A stretch of DNA of 64,000 nucleotides, from NCBI GenBank assembly GCA_011365025.1, contig RDOF01000016.1, forward strand, positions 1 through 64,000, written 5' to 3'. The position numbers and the translations under genes are program-made. Position 1 is the stretch's first letter. Each line of letters starts with the position of its first letter. This stretch comes from Candidatus Thorarchaeota archaeon. Lineage in GTDB: Archaea > Asgardarchaeota > Thorarchaeia > Thorarchaeales > Thorarchaeaceae. Of the stretch, positions 25,666 through 34,544 are shown one piece after another. Below the pieces are notes generated by a model that made no database searches, was not told the origin of the DNA, and saw nothing but the letters and a program-made list of their open reading frames with translations.

Positions 25666-27792
25666 TTGAGTTACAGGAAACGGCTCCGCAGTCCCGAAGT
25701 TTCAGAATGTTTGAAGCTTCGCAACAACTTGCTAGATAGTCTTCAATCCGATCAGACTCGTTCCAATCAGATTGGCGATTTCGCCTACAGAGTGTTTTTC
25801 CTAAGAGTCCTTTCTGACCTTGACTTGATTCCCGAAAAAGATGTTCTTCAATATGCCTCCTCGGTACTTGATTCGCAGAAACCCGTTTCCGTCCTTTCAC
25901 GAGAACTCGGAAGTCTTGCACTGTTCACGAACACTCCGCATGATGCGATGGACGGCAATAATCTACCCAAAGATGAGATTGAAGATATGGCCCAATCAAT
26001 TGCCAATATAAGATTCAAGGCTCCTAAACACAATTGGGTCATTGATTCGAGAATCTATCTTCTCTGTGAGCTCTTTGAGGCATTCAACTCTCGTCAAACC
26101 AGAAAGAAGAGAGGGTCCTTTTACACACCTCCTTGGTTAGCCAGGGAGATTACACAGCTGGTCGTTTCAATGGCCGTGCCCGAAACAAACGCATCAACTG
26201 ATGCCAGGGGGTCAGATAGCCAATCAATTACGGGTCTGAAAGTTCTAGACAATGCCTGTGGATGTGGTGTGTTTCTGATATCTGCTTTCGATGCACTTCT
26301 TGGCGAACACGCAAAAGAAAAAGGGATGTCAAATCCTTCTTTGGCTTCGACGGCAAAAAGAATTGTTAGGGATTGTCTCTTTGGTTCCGATATAGATCCT
26401 CGAGCAGTCGAAGTAGCGGATGCTTTGCTATGGACTGCCCTCACACAAGTCACTGGGACCCGGCAATCTTTGAATCTAATTGACAATAACCTCATCGTTG
26501 GCGATTCACTTCTTCAGACTCGATTTGCCAATCAATTCGACATTATTGTTGGAAATCCACCATATTTCCGATTGTCACGACGGGATCCCGATTACCGCGA
26601 ACTCCTATCAAAGAATTACATGATTACACGCGAGTACAATGCACATGCCCTTTTCCTAGAAGCATCGATTAGGGCGCTAAGAAACGGGGGGCTTCTGGGC
26701 TTTCTGCTGCACAAGAATCTGTTGAATCTTGATACATATAGGGAATTAAGAAAGCATATTGCAGAATCCCTTGAGTTGTGCTCACTGGTCGATTGCGGTT
26801 CTGGCATCTTCTCACAGGTGACAGCGGAAACAGCCGTTCTAATTCTGAAAAGGAACATATCCAATCTGGATACTGAATTGAAGCTAATGCAATGCAACGC
26901 TGAGATTGAGGGCTTTGAGATGATATCCACCATTCCTCTTCGCCAGTATCTGCAAGTGGTCGAAAATTGGAATTTCAGGTATATTCTAAGGCTGAAGAAA
27001 CCTCATGCTGAACCTCTAATGCAAATGGCATTGCTCCCTACTCTTTCAGAAAAGGTTTCCATAAGCCGAGGAATTGAAACAGGTGATAATACTAGGTTCC
27101 TTTCTCAGACGAGGAACGGTCCATCATGGAAACCTATTATTCGAGGCCGAGATATTCAGAAGTTTCAACTACATGATGTGACATTCATCGATTATGATCG
27201 CACCCTACTGGCAAAATCTGGTAGGTCTGACCTCTTGGAGATTCCCAAGGTAGTGGTGCGCCAAAATGCTATGAGTCCAATTGCGGCATTTGATCCCGGA
27301 TCCAGGCTGGTCCTAAATTCGGCAACTTATCTTGCTAATGCATCTCCTGACTTTTTGAAATCACTATGCGTCATTCTCAACTCAACCTTGGTAGAATGGT
27401 TCTTCCAGCTGGTTCTCACAAACAATTCCAAGGTGACGGTGAACATTCTTCCAAACAACCTTGGAATTATTCCAATTCCGATGGCAATTGATACTGCAGC
27501 CTTCTCTAATCTCTACAACCTTATCTCTTCCTTCCGTTCAGATAGAAAAAGCATGGCAGGTTCTGAAATGAGATATTCAAGGCTTGTGAATCCGGTTGCT
27601 GAAGCCTTGGTTCTTAACGCCTACTTCCCGGAATTGGTGTCTTCTCCTGTTATCGAAGATGTAAGGAATCAGCTTGCCTCACCATTGGTCGCAAGAGCAT
27701 TGACAAAGCGGATTATGAATGGAGATGTACTTTCCAAAATTCGTCGTATAGTTAGGGATGCATTTTCGGCTGGTGGATTTCTCTCTCGATAG
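25666..27792 (+). CDS. N6-adenine DNA methyltransferase with target-recognition domain (Eco57I/TaqI-like)
   Basis: Protein of about 708 aa. After an N-terminal helical part, RGSFYTPPWLAREI marks the usual entrance of type I/IIG methyltransferases. SAM motif I is VLDNACGCGVFLISAF (about residues 193-208) and LFGSDIDPRAVEVA follows. The catalytic motif IV is IIVGNPPYFRLS, with NPPY around residue 297-300. The C-terminal half contains a TaqI-type specificity region (SRGIETGDNTRFLS, PIIRGRDIQKF). I see no PD-(D/E)xK nuclease in the N-terminal part and no restriction gene adjacent, so it looks like an orphan or a regulator of DNA state. The TTG at 25666 fits the TATA box; TTG 25654 is four codons longer. 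Confidence 0.88.
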   Translation: MSYRKRLRSPEVSECLKLRNNLLDSLQSDQTRSNQIGDFAYRVFFLRVLSDLDLIPEKDVLQYASSVLDSQKPVSVLSRELGSLALFTNTPHDAMDGNNLPKDEIEDMAQSIANIRFKAPKHNWVIDSRIYLLCELFEAFNSRQTRKKRGSFYTPPWLAREITQLVVSMAVPETNASTDARGSDSQSITGLKVLDNACGCGVFLISAFDALLGEHAKEKGMSNPSLASTAKRIVRDCLFGSDIDPRAVEVADALLWTALTQVTGTRQSLNLIDNNLIVGDSLLQTRFANQFDIIVGNPPYFRLSRRDPDYRELLSKNYMITREYNAHALFLEASIRALRNGGLLGFLLHKNLLNLDTYRELRKHIAESLELCSLVDCGSGIFSQVTAETAVLILKRNISNLDTELKLMQCNAEIEGFEMISTIPLRQYLQVVENWNFRYILRLKKPHAEPLMQMALLPTLSEKVSISRGIETGDNTRFLSQTRNGPSWKPIIRGRDIQKFQLHDVTFIDYDRTLLAKSGRSDLLEIPKVVVRQNAMSPIAAFDPGSRLVLNSATYLANASPDFLKSLCVILNSTLVEWFFQLVLTNNSKVTVNILPNNLGIIPIPMAIDTAAFSNLYNLISSFRSDRKSMAGSEMRYSRLVNPVAEALVLNAYFPELVSSPVIEDVRNQLASPLVARALTKRIMNGDVLSKIRRIVRDAFSAGGFLSR

Positions 27793-27896
27793 TTCACGCA
27801 GTGGGCACATGGCAAGTCCAGAGGAAAACATCCATAAGCCAAAATGAAACGGGAGATTCTGAGGGATAACCGCTGACTTCAGAAGCAGAACGAGAA

Positions 27897-28430
27897 ATGC
27901 ATCCCGATGAATACGATCTCGAAGCTGTCTCATGGGGCCGTTTTGATGCGACAAAAGAAGCTGTTCACATGATGATCTCTCATCACCCACCCTCGATGTT
28001 TGGTCACTGTCTCCGAGTGTCATTCCGGGGCAAGTCTCTCTACCTCTGCGGAAGATGTTCTGGGATTTATGGCGGAATGGGATTGGGATTGATTGTGCTG
28101 ATCTTCACGCGGCCAATCCTCCAACCTGATTGGCTTTGGTTTGTCACTGCTCTTGGTTTCGGTTTCTCCACAGTCATTGATTGGATGAGTCAGCGCCTTA
28201 CGCCTCGCAAAACAACGAATATGATTCGTGCCGCAACGGGATTTCTCAGTGGCTTGTCCTTGGCGATTATTTTTTACCTAGGCAATCTCATCTACATGCT
28301 TGTGGCAATGGCCGTAATGTTGGTGGCAGTCGGCGGGGTTGGCTTGGTTGAGAACCGGCGCTTCAAAAGAAGTATTGTTGAGTTTACCCCCGAGGATACA
28401 TTTGTAGGCGAGCCTGAGGACATGGGTTAG
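27897..28430 (+). CDS. DUF2085 membrane protein
   Basis: Integral membrane protein of 177 aa. The family hallmark is a His/Cys motif: MMISHHPPSMFGHC followed by LYLCGRCSGIYGG, which could bind a metal. Three to four hydrophobic helices follow (LIVLIF near residue 60, LWFVTALGFGF, FLSGLSLAIIFYLG and LVAMAVMLVAVGG). Function of the family is unknown; the Cys/His arrangement suggests metal binding at the membrane face. It is a single-gene unit between the methyltransferase and the DegT aminotransferase. ATG at 27897 is the first start, but an in-frame CTG at 27873 is close to a plausible transcript start. Confidence 0.75.
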   Translation: MHPDEYDLEAVSWGRFDATKEAVHMMISHHPPSMFGHCLRVSFRGKSLYLCGRCSGIYGGMGLGLIVLIFTRPILQPDWLWFVTALGFGFSTVIDWMSQRLTPRKTTNMIRAATGFLSGLSLAIIFYLGNLIYMLVAMAVMLVAVGGVGLVENRRFKRSIVEFTPEDTFVGEPEDMG

Positions 28431-28452
28431 TACGCATGTTTTACTAGCCAAA

Positions 28453-28462
28453 GTGTTTTAAC
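28453..28462 (+). promoter_or_regulatory. TATA box for the DegT-type aminotransferase
   Basis: GTGTTTTAAC is centred 27 bp upstream of the GTG at 28485, which points to a leaderless mRNA beginning at that codon. Confidence 0.55.
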
Positions 28463-28484
28463 CCAAACTCCTTCAGCACACCCT

Positions 28485-29630
28485 GTGACTAACATGATTC
28501 CAATTGCGCGGCCAATTGTCGATAACGAGGAGATAGAAGCTGTTACACGCGTTCTTCAATCACGCATGCTTGCTGAGGGAAGTGTTTCACGCGAATTTGA
28601 AAGCGAATACAAGAAATACGTCAGTACAAAGTTCGCGACTGTTACAACCAATGGGACAACGGCGCTAAGCACTGCGCTAGAAGCTCTTGGAATCAAACCA
28701 GGCGCTGAGGTGATTACTACACCTTTCACATTCATCGCATCGGCCAACACAATTGCTATGACTGGGGCAATTCCGGTCTTCGTTGATGTCAAGAAAGACA
28801 CTTACAATCTCGATCCACATCTGGTAGAGAAAGCTATTACAGAAAAAACCCAAGCAATAATGCCAGTTCACATCTTCGGAATGCCCTGCGAAATGCCACT
28901 CATAATGGAGATTGCAGAGAAGCACGATTTGCTGGTAATCGAGGACGCATGTCAGGCACATGGGGCTACCATAAATGGTAGGCAGGTGGGCTCCTTTGGT
29001 CATGTTGCCGCGTTCTCTTTCTACGCCACCAAGAACATGATGACCGGGGAGGGGGGTATTGTTGTGACGAATGATGAAGATCTTTATGATCGAATGCTCG
29101 CCATAAAAAATCACGGGAGAGGCAAAGAGGGCGGCTACAACCACTATCAAATTGGCTATAACTATAGAATGCTAGATCTTGTCGCCGCCATAGGCATCCA
29201 GCAACTAAAGCGTCTGCCCGATATTGTCAAAGCTCATCGAGCGAATGCAGGAAAGCTAAATCGCTTCTTCTCTGAATACGAATCGGTTCACCCGCAGGTT
29301 GAGCTCCCGGGAATCGAATCATCGTATCACGTATACGCGCCTCGTTTCTATTCGAACAAAGGTGACAGGGACGATATTATCCAGAAATTGAAAGATGGCG
29401 GTGTTAGTTCTCGTTCTGTATATGCACTGCCCTGCCATAAGCAAAGGACATATCAGAACATCAGCGAATGGCGCTGGGCGCAATTTGTAAAATACCCTGA
29501 TTATACGTCACTGAGTCTACCCAATTCTGAAGAGGTCGGCAACGTTCATTTTCAGATACCAATTCATCCTGGGGTGGATGATGCAGCAATGGACTCGATT
29601 TTGGCGCTATTCGAGAAAATTCTCTCCTAA
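28485..29630 (+). CDS. DegT/DnrJ/EryC1/StrS-family aminotransferase
   Basis: PLP-dependent sugar aminotransferase of 381 aa. Motifs seen are TTNGTTALSTALEAL (phosphate pocket), ITTPFTFIASANTI, VIEDACQAHGA, and the Schiff-base Lys183 in AFSFYATKNMMTGEGG, followed by the NYRMLDLVAAIG stretch. These enzymes transaminate keto-sugars bound to nucleotides, making amino sugars for glycans or for glycosylated lipids and proteins. It begins with a GTG that fits a leaderless transcript. Its last bases overlap those of the convergent HAD gene by 4 bp (TAA at 29628-29630 against a minus-strand TAG). No other sugar-nucleotide gene is adjacent, so the product is not determined. Confidence 0.9.
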   Translation: MTNMIPIARPIVDNEEIEAVTRVLQSRMLAEGSVSREFESEYKKYVSTKFATVTTNGTTALSTALEALGIKPGAEVITTPFTFIASANTIAMTGAIPVFVDVKKDTYNLDPHLVEKAITEKTQAIMPVHIFGMPCEMPLIMEIAEKHDLLVIEDACQAHGATINGRQVGSFGHVAAFSFYATKNMMTGEGGIVVTNDEDLYDRMLAIKNHGRGKEGGYNHYQIGYNYRMLDLVAAIGIQQLKRLPDIVKAHRANAGKLNRFFSEYESVHPQVELPGIESSYHVYAPRFYSNKGDRDDIIQKLKDGGVSSRSVYALPCHKQRTYQNISEWRWAQFVKYPDYTSLSLPNSEEVGNVHFQIPIHPGVDDAAMDSILALFEKILS

Positions 29631-30280
29631 AGGTCTGCAATGAAATGTGGAAGGACCGACCGGAGGTCCTTAGAACGAATTGTTAGACTCGCCGCCTTTG
29701 AAACCCTTTCACTTTCAGGGTTGAATGCAATGCTTAGAGCTGACACGTCAAACAGCTCGATATCATTCTCTCCGTCTCCTATGCTTGCCAAGTTGGTTTC
29801 GTTTAGCCCGCAGGAATCAAGGTAGTCGAGAGCTGTTTGCGCCTTTTGTGGTCCTCCCATAATGAAATGGACTTCGCCGTCATGCTTTCCACTGGCTTCT
29901 CCAAGGATGTTAGATTCCGCAAAGTCAAGGTTTAACCTTTCTCTTAGCGGCTTCATGAAGAACTGGCTCACGCCACTTGAAATGCATCCTACTCTAAGTC
30001 CGCGTTGCTTCAATAAGGTGACTGTTTCCTCTGCGCCTTTCATCAAGGGCATCTCCCAAACAAGGGGGTCAAGAGTCCCGTCCGTAGCCACACCCTTCCA
30101 TACCTTAGACCCTTCAATTATCGAGTTTTCTAGGGCAAGTCCTTTGCTTTTCACTTGCTGCAAAATATCCACAAGCTTTGATTGTATTCCCAAACGACCT
30201 GCAACATAGAATGTAGCACTTGGACCATCGTATAGAACACCATCAAGATCAAAAGCGACTACTTTGATATCTTCAGACAC
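29627..30280 (-). CDS. HAD-superfamily phosphatase, phosphoserine phosphatase-like
   Basis: HAD hydrolase of 217 aa. Motif I is VVAFDLDGVLYDG with the nucleophile Asp and acid/base Asp. Motif II is GCISSGVS. Motifs III/IV are the Lys region and SIGDGENDIELFD, which binds Mg2+. Cap size and the GDGENDI form resemble SerB-like phosphatases. It would dephosphorylate a small substrate (phosphoserine, phosphoglycolate or a sugar phosphate). Start GTG at 30280. It overlaps by 4 bp with the stop of the convergent DegT gene and is not part of an obvious operon. Confidence 0.85.
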   Translation of the reverse strand: MSEDIKVVAFDLDGVLYDGPSATFYVAGRLGIQSKLVDILQQVKSKGLALENSIIEGSKVWKGVATDGTLDPLVWEMPLMKGAEETVTLLKQRGLRVGCISSGVSQFFMKPLRERLNLDFAESNILGEASGKHDGEVHFIMGGPQKAQTALDYLDSCGLNETNLASIGDGENDIELFDVSALSIAFNPESERVSKAASLTIRSKDLRSVLPHFIADL

Positions 30281-30396
30281 GATACTAACTCATCCTGGGG
30301 CATCTTGGTTAAGTTCTGTTGTTTCAACTGGATATTAGAATGTAGTGGCCTGAAAGCTTTCGTAGTAGAAAGTGTATTATCGGGTTTTGCTTAGGA

Positions 30397-31566
30397 GTGG
30401 TTGATTCAGAGATGAGTTTCAGTCGAAATCCACTATTTGCAGGTGCCATTAATGAGCTGAGAAAGCCTGTCCAAAAGCGCCGGAAGGATTTGGAACTTAG
30501 TTTCGAAGTTGGCCGGAGTTCGAGGAATAGCCTAAGCAAGCTTCTTGTAGTCTGCGGAAGCGTTGGTGATGAGAATGCTTTTCTCTATGGAATGAAAGCA
30601 AAAGAAATAGGCGCTGATTTTGTCGAGGAAACTGGCCGCTCATGGGTTCTTACTCATCAGACTATAAAACGGAATTACGAGCCTGGCAAGCACGAAGGAG
30701 TCCTGCTCATTGGTTCAAACAAGGAGTTACCAGCTACTCAGCTTTCTTATGGGGGTTCCTATGGCTACACTGACTGGTTTGTCCAGGATGCAAATGGCGA
30801 TGGTATTCCAGATGCTCCTGTTGGCAGAGTCCTTGGTTCGCCCGAGGCAGTCCTCTATCACATGGATCCAATGATTATTGACAGCAACATTGCGATCATC
30901 TTTGATTCCCAGCCAGGACGCTCCATGCGACACGTCGAGGCGTTACGAAAACTTGGATTCGAAGTTGAGGTTCTACCCAAGTTCCATCATCGAGAAGCGA
31001 AACTTCTCTCAGTAAGTGAATTCATCCTTCAGTTTTCGGATGGCATGTTTGATTCCAGAATTCATGGCACGCCTGAGAAGTGGGGAACTCACAGTAGTGT
31101 CATTCTTGACTACAAAGATGTATCCTCCTTTAGATTTGAGGGTTATCCTGTAGTTTACTCTGAAGCTTGCAGTACTGCTCAAGAAGGACCCTTGCTCAGA
31201 GCCTTCATACAGCAAGGAGCGTGTTACATAGGTGCAACGCTTGAGACACTGAACAATGTACAGCCCTTCGACGACTGGAAAAATTGCGCATATGCAGATG
31301 GATGGAAATTTGGATTTATGGATCTACTTGACTCAAAGCCACTCATTGGAGAAGTCAAACTGGGTGTAGATGAAGCAATCTATCAGAATTTGGATCAGAG
31401 CGTTAAGAACGAGATTGAAAGGATACGATTAGGAGAGTCATATGAGATAAAGTCGGACAACGCCCTTTCGGCAGTTGAGTGGGTTCTATTTGGAAATCCC
31501 CTAAGAAGGACTACTGTTGGCCCTCGGGCTGACTTTAGTCCCGGGCAGCTTATCGTAGATACTTAG
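30397..31566 (+). CDS. Gingipain-like (peptidase C25) cysteine peptidase
   Basis: Predicted cysteine peptidase of 389 aa. The N-terminal fold carries VLLIGSNKELPATQL and a calcium-loop-like VQDANGDGIPDAPVGRVLG (about residues 129-147), which is characteristic of C25 enzymes. The catalytic His is in SRIHGTPEKWG (His223) and the Cys in VVYSEACSTAQE (Cys258); the 35-residue spacing is like that of gingipains. There is no signal peptide and no membrane segment, so it appears cytosolic, unlike secreted gingipains. The GTG at 30397 or ATG at 30412 can serve as start. Its partner or substrate is unknown. It is a single gene, divergent from the HAD phosphatase. Confidence 0.72.
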   Translation: MVDSEMSFSRNPLFAGAINELRKPVQKRRKDLELSFEVGRSSRNSLSKLLVVCGSVGDENAFLYGMKAKEIGADFVEETGRSWVLTHQTIKRNYEPGKHEGVLLIGSNKELPATQLSYGGSYGYTDWFVQDANGDGIPDAPVGRVLGSPEAVLYHMDPMIIDSNIAIIFDSQPGRSMRHVEALRKLGFEVEVLPKFHHREAKLLSVSEFILQFSDGMFDSRIHGTPEKWGTHSSVILDYKDVSSFRFEGYPVVYSEACSTAQEGPLLRAFIQQGACYIGATLETLNNVQPFDDWKNCAYADGWKFGFMDLLDSKPLIGEVKLGVDEAIYQNLDQSVKNEIERIRLGESYEIKSDNALSAVEWVLFGNPLRRTTVGPRADFSPGQLIVDT

Positions 31567-32090
31567 CCTACTAAAGGTCCGCGCAAAGGTCTCTTACCTA
31601 CAATGCCACCAATGAATCCGCCAAGACTCCCTAGTAGAGAAAGAATCAGGACAGCTAGAATTATTGAAAAAATGTCTGCACCTGTGGGTGCAATCGACTC
31701 CAAAACCATGAGCAAAGGCAGGTAAGCAAATAATGAACCCGTGAATCCAACAAGACTACCCGTTTTTGCCTTCATTATGAAGAATCCACCAACTGCGCCA
31801 GCAACTACCGCAGCAAAAAGCCAAAGTATGAAGTAGAATCCAACATTAAGCAAAACCACAGCCAACGTAATCCCGAAGAATCTGAGAAGGTCTTCTCTTT
31901 CTCCACTCGGTTTCGTCAGAAGAACCACCAACAGGGCCGTACCTTCGTAAGTTATAACACTGACGATGAAACGGGAAAATATTTCTTCACCTAGGCAGGG
32001 GAAAAAGCGAAGTATAGCTACCATCATCACAGACAAACCAGATGTAAACCAGAGGATCCCTATGAGTTTCAAAATCGGTGTGCCGCACAA
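31563..32090 (-). CDS. Hydrophobic membrane protein of unknown function
   Basis: Small membrane protein of up to 175 aa with about five hydrophobic segments: LKLIGILWFTSGLSVMMVAIL at the N-terminus, FIVSVITYEGTALLVVLL, FGITLAVVLLNVGFYFILWLF, VGFTGSLFAYLPLLMVL, and FSIILAVLILSLLGSLGGFIGG. Glycine-rich helices suggest a packed bundle; no family recognised. The start is uncertain: ATG 32090 overlaps the divergent AlkA gene by 29 bp, and an in-frame TTG at 32072 overlaps less. The stop lies 3 bp into the end of the convergent peptidase gene. Confidence that it is translated is moderate, since no ribosome site is obvious. Confidence 0.55.
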   Translation of the reverse strand: MCGTPILKLIGILWFTSGLSVMMVAILRFFPCLGEEIFSRFIVSVITYEGTALLVVLLTKPSGEREDLLRFFGITLAVVLLNVGFYFILWLFAAVVAGAVGGFFIMKAKTGSLVGFTGSLFAYLPLLMVLESIAPTGADIFSIILAVLILSLLGSLGGFIGGIVGKRPLRGPLVG

Positions 32091-32961
32091 GTATGACTTG
32101 TTTGCGTCAGTACATGCTTGGATCTATCCTGATGTCCAGCCGGTTCCGGAAATCACGTTGCCTCCTATCTTCTACAGGCTTATGACTATTGATGAAGGTC
32201 TTGTACCCGTCATTATACGGCAACCTGCTCTGGGTCAGCCTTTAACAATTTCATTTGCTATGGATACTACCACAAGAGATTCTGTAGGAGTGAAGATACG
32301 AAGGACACTCTCCTTGGCCACCGACATTTCGGGAGCTTTGAAGTCAATGGGAGCGGACCCGCGTATTGCCCCCTGCGCTGAGTTTCTAAAGGGTATTAGA
32401 CCATACTTGGCGGATACGCCATTTGAGGCACTCATTAAAACCATAATCCAGCAGCAGATATCCTTTCGAGCTGCAAATGTGATAACAAACCGTCTTGTAG
32501 CTGCCTTGTCAAAGCCCATGAAAATGGGGGAGCTGCTTTTCTATGCCTTTCCCTCTCCTGAAGCCTTTGTTAGAGCAGGTATTGAAGGCCTTCGGGAATT
32601 TGGCCTGGGCTACAAGGCTGGTTATGTCTACGAGGTTTCCAGGCTGTTTGGGTCAGGCTTTCTTTCAAATGATGGCTTTGATAGGATGAGTGATGAAGAG
32701 ATTGACGCGATGCTTAGGCCTATTAAAGGGATAGGCAATTGGACCATTCGAGTGTTCATTTTGTCAGCGCTTGGAAGAAATGCATTCTTTCCCTATGACG
32801 ACTTAGGAATACAGAATCTTATGGGCGCGTTATACAATAAAGGGGTACGAATGACAAAGCAGCAGGTGATAGATCAGGCAGCCACATGGGGCTCATCAGG
32901 GCCGTTGGTTCTCTACCTGCTAATGTGTGGCGATGTGTTAGGAATCGAGTGCTTGAAATAG
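32062..32961 (+). CDS. alkA: DNA-3-methyladenine glycosylase II (AlkA-like HhH-GPD)
   Basis: Base-excision repair enzyme of 299 aa from the ATG at 32062, preceded by GAGGATC (the longer frame from 31966 has no ribosome site). It has the IIQQQISFRAANVITNRL helix, the helix-hairpin-helix MLRPIKGIGNWTIRVF, and the following PYDDLG, in which the second Asp (about residue 247) is the catalytic one of AlkA-type glycosylases. It removes alkylated purines from DNA. The N-terminal 90 residues match the AlkA N-domain layout of beta strands. No iron-sulfur Cys motif is present, so this is not an EndoIII/MutY relative. Confidence 0.85.
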   Translation: MSFKIGVPHKYDLFASVHAWIYPDVQPVPEITLPPIFYRLMTIDEGLVPVIIRQPALGQPLTISFAMDTTTRDSVGVKIRRTLSLATDISGALKSMGADPRIAPCAEFLKGIRPYLADTPFEALIKTIIQQQISFRAANVITNRLVAALSKPMKMGELLFYAFPSPEAFVRAGIEGLREFGLGYKAGYVYEVSRLFGSGFLSNDGFDRMSDEEIDAMLRPIKGIGNWTIRVFILSALGRNAFFPYDDLGIQNLMGALYNKGVRMTKQQVIDQAATWGSSGPLVLYLLMCGDVLGIECLK

Positions 32962-33013
32962 ACCTGAAAACTCATAAAAGGCGAATTGAACGAACTGGAC
33001 TACAGTTACTTGG

Positions 33014-34171
33014 GTGAATAGGTTGACATCCGCTGGCGAAAAGAAGAACTCAAAGCTGTGGCGAATCTACTCGATGTTCCGAAAGGAGATTCGACTGATT
33101 CAGAATGACAAATTCGCCATGCTACTTGTTTTCGCTCTTCCTGGAATGATAATGGGAACAATGTTTGTTGCCATTAGCGGAGGCGGTTCCAGTATGATGG
33201 GTGGTAATTCCGATGTTGCCATGACCTTGGGCATTGTTGACCTTGATAACACGGATACCTACCCTGGTGAGGATTTGTCATTCAACTTCACCCTTTACCT
33301 CCAAGCCAGTGATGAGTTCGATGCAACGGTTTTTGAAACCGAAGATGCAGCACTGCTAGCCCTGTACCGCGATGACGTTAAAGCCTATGCAGTGATTCCG
33401 TATGGGTTTGAGGGGAATATTACGGGTGATATTCCCGCCTTTGTTAATATTCACATAAGCAGTTCCGAATTTGAGAGCCAAGCCACGGTGTTTTCAGCCT
33501 TTTCCAATGTTGTGACTAAATTCAGATATGATCATGGGTGGATTAAGGGAGAGGTAGCAACAAATACTGTTCGCGAATTCGAACCGGTAGGAAATCGAAC
33601 TGCCGCTACCTTTGGCGCTTTCCTGCTGGTTTTTGGCGTATTCATTGGGGTTTCCGCCACTGCAGCTCAGGCAATAGTTGGAGATGTGCCGCTGAATAGG
33701 ATGCTTCTTACGCCAGCTACGAAAATGGAGTCGATTATCTCAAAGACCCTTGCGTATTTCATTTTGGGTGTTGTGCAGTCTGTATTTCTCCTTGCGCTCT
33801 GGTGGGGTCTCTTTGGGATTCAGCCCAATACTAGTTGGCTCGTTCTATTCTTCATACTCTGTCTAATGTCAATATCTGGTTCCGCGCTTGGGGTCGTAAT
33901 CTCTACTCTTGTTACCACACGACTTCAGGCGAATCAATCATTTCTATTCCTTCTATTTGGGTCCCTAATCGTAGGAACCGGATTCATGGACGTTGGAATC
34001 ATCGACGACGTGTTTCCTTTGAACCTGGGGCGTGCAATGATAATAGATACCGCCTTCAAAGGCATCTCCTTAGCTAATTTCGTCGGAGAGATTAACGTTA
34101 TAATTCTATTCTCGATTGGACTCATCGTTGTTGCTTGGGTGATTTTCGCAAAGCGTACCACTCTCGCGTGA
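33014..34171 (+). CDS. ABC-2 type exporter permease with large external loop
   Basis: Membrane protein of 385 aa with the DrrB/YhgE-like ABC-2 layout. There is one N-terminal helix (FAMLLVFALPGMIMGTMFVA, about 34-53), a large predicted outside domain of about 130 residues (rich in Asp/Thr, with SSSEFESQATV), and then five to six helices from AAT-FGAFLLVFGVFIGVSAT onward. It would form the channel of an efflux ABC transporter, but no ATP-binding gene is next to it; the nearest ABC ATPase is at 48303. The GTG start at 33014 is chosen as first in frame; a TTG at 33023 is possible. Substrate unknown. Confidence 0.82.
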   Translation: MNRLTSAGEKKNSKLWRIYSMFRKEIRLIQNDKFAMLLVFALPGMIMGTMFVAISGGGSSMMGGNSDVAMTLGIVDLDNTDTYPGEDLSFNFTLYLQASDEFDATVFETEDAALLALYRDDVKAYAVIPYGFEGNITGDIPAFVNIHISSSEFESQATVFSAFSNVVTKFRYDHGWIKGEVATNTVREFEPVGNRTAATFGAFLLVFGVFIGVSATAAQAIVGDVPLNRMLLTPATKMESIISKTLAYFILGVVQSVFLLALWWGLFGIQPNTSWLVLFFILCLMSISGSALGVVISTLVTTRLQANQSFLFLLFGSLIVGTGFMDVGIIDDVFPLNLGRAMIIDTAFKGISLANFVGEINVIILFSIGLIVVAWVIFAKRTTLA

Positions 34172-34254
34172 AACAATGAAGCAGAAGAAGGGGCGAACCA
34201 AGAGCCTTTAAGCACTCTCTCCCTAGGTATCTGAAACCAAAGGAGGATGATAGA

Positions 34255-34458
34255 ATGAGTGTTGTAAAGGTAATAGAGCTAATTGGAGAGTCTCCAAATA
34301 GCTGGGAAGAGGCAACTCAGAATGCCCTTGATGTTGCAGCTAAAACATTGCGAGGTATTGTTGGAATTGATGTTGATCATTTCACTGCCAAAATCAAAGA
34401 CAACAAAATTGTCGCATTCAGAGCGAACGTCAAAGTCGCATTCAAATATGAGGCTTAG
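34255..34458 (+). CDS. Dodecin-family flavin-binding protein
   Basis: Protein of 67 aa matching dodecin in length and pattern: MSVVKVIELIGESPNSWEEA at the start, with the conserved Trp that stacks on the flavin ring, and then ALDVAAKTLRGI-GIDV and a basic beta strand ending FKYEA. Dodecins assemble into hollow dodecamers that bind FMN, riboflavin or CoA and buffer free flavin. A very strong ribosome site (AAAGGAGGATGATAGA) precedes the ATG, and a TATA-like CTTTAAGC lies about 50 bp upstream. A terminator hairpin follows the stop, so it is a single-gene unit that is probably highly expressed. Confidence 0.9.
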   Translation: MSVVKVIELIGESPNSWEEATQNALDVAAKTLRGIVGIDVDHFTAKIKDNKIVAFRANVKVAFKYEA

Positions 34459-34484
34459 GCAAATAGTTTCTCACGGCAAAAACT

Positions 34485-34526
34485 GGGAGGGGTAAGAAAA
34501 TTGCCCTCTCCCAATGTCCTTTTTTC
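34485..34526 (+). terminator. Terminator of the dodecin gene
   Basis: GGGAGGGG pairs with CCCTCTCCC (one bulged T) around a TAAGAAAATTG loop. It is followed by AATGTCCTTTTTTCC, whose T run is at about 34520-34525. Confidence 0.7.
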
Positions 34527-34544
34527 CAATACAGCTTCTCCAGG

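Noticed and set aside
29627..29630. Overlap of stop codons as a possible annotation error
   Set aside because: Both genes have full families of motifs; a 4-bp convergent overlap is common in compact archaeal genomes.
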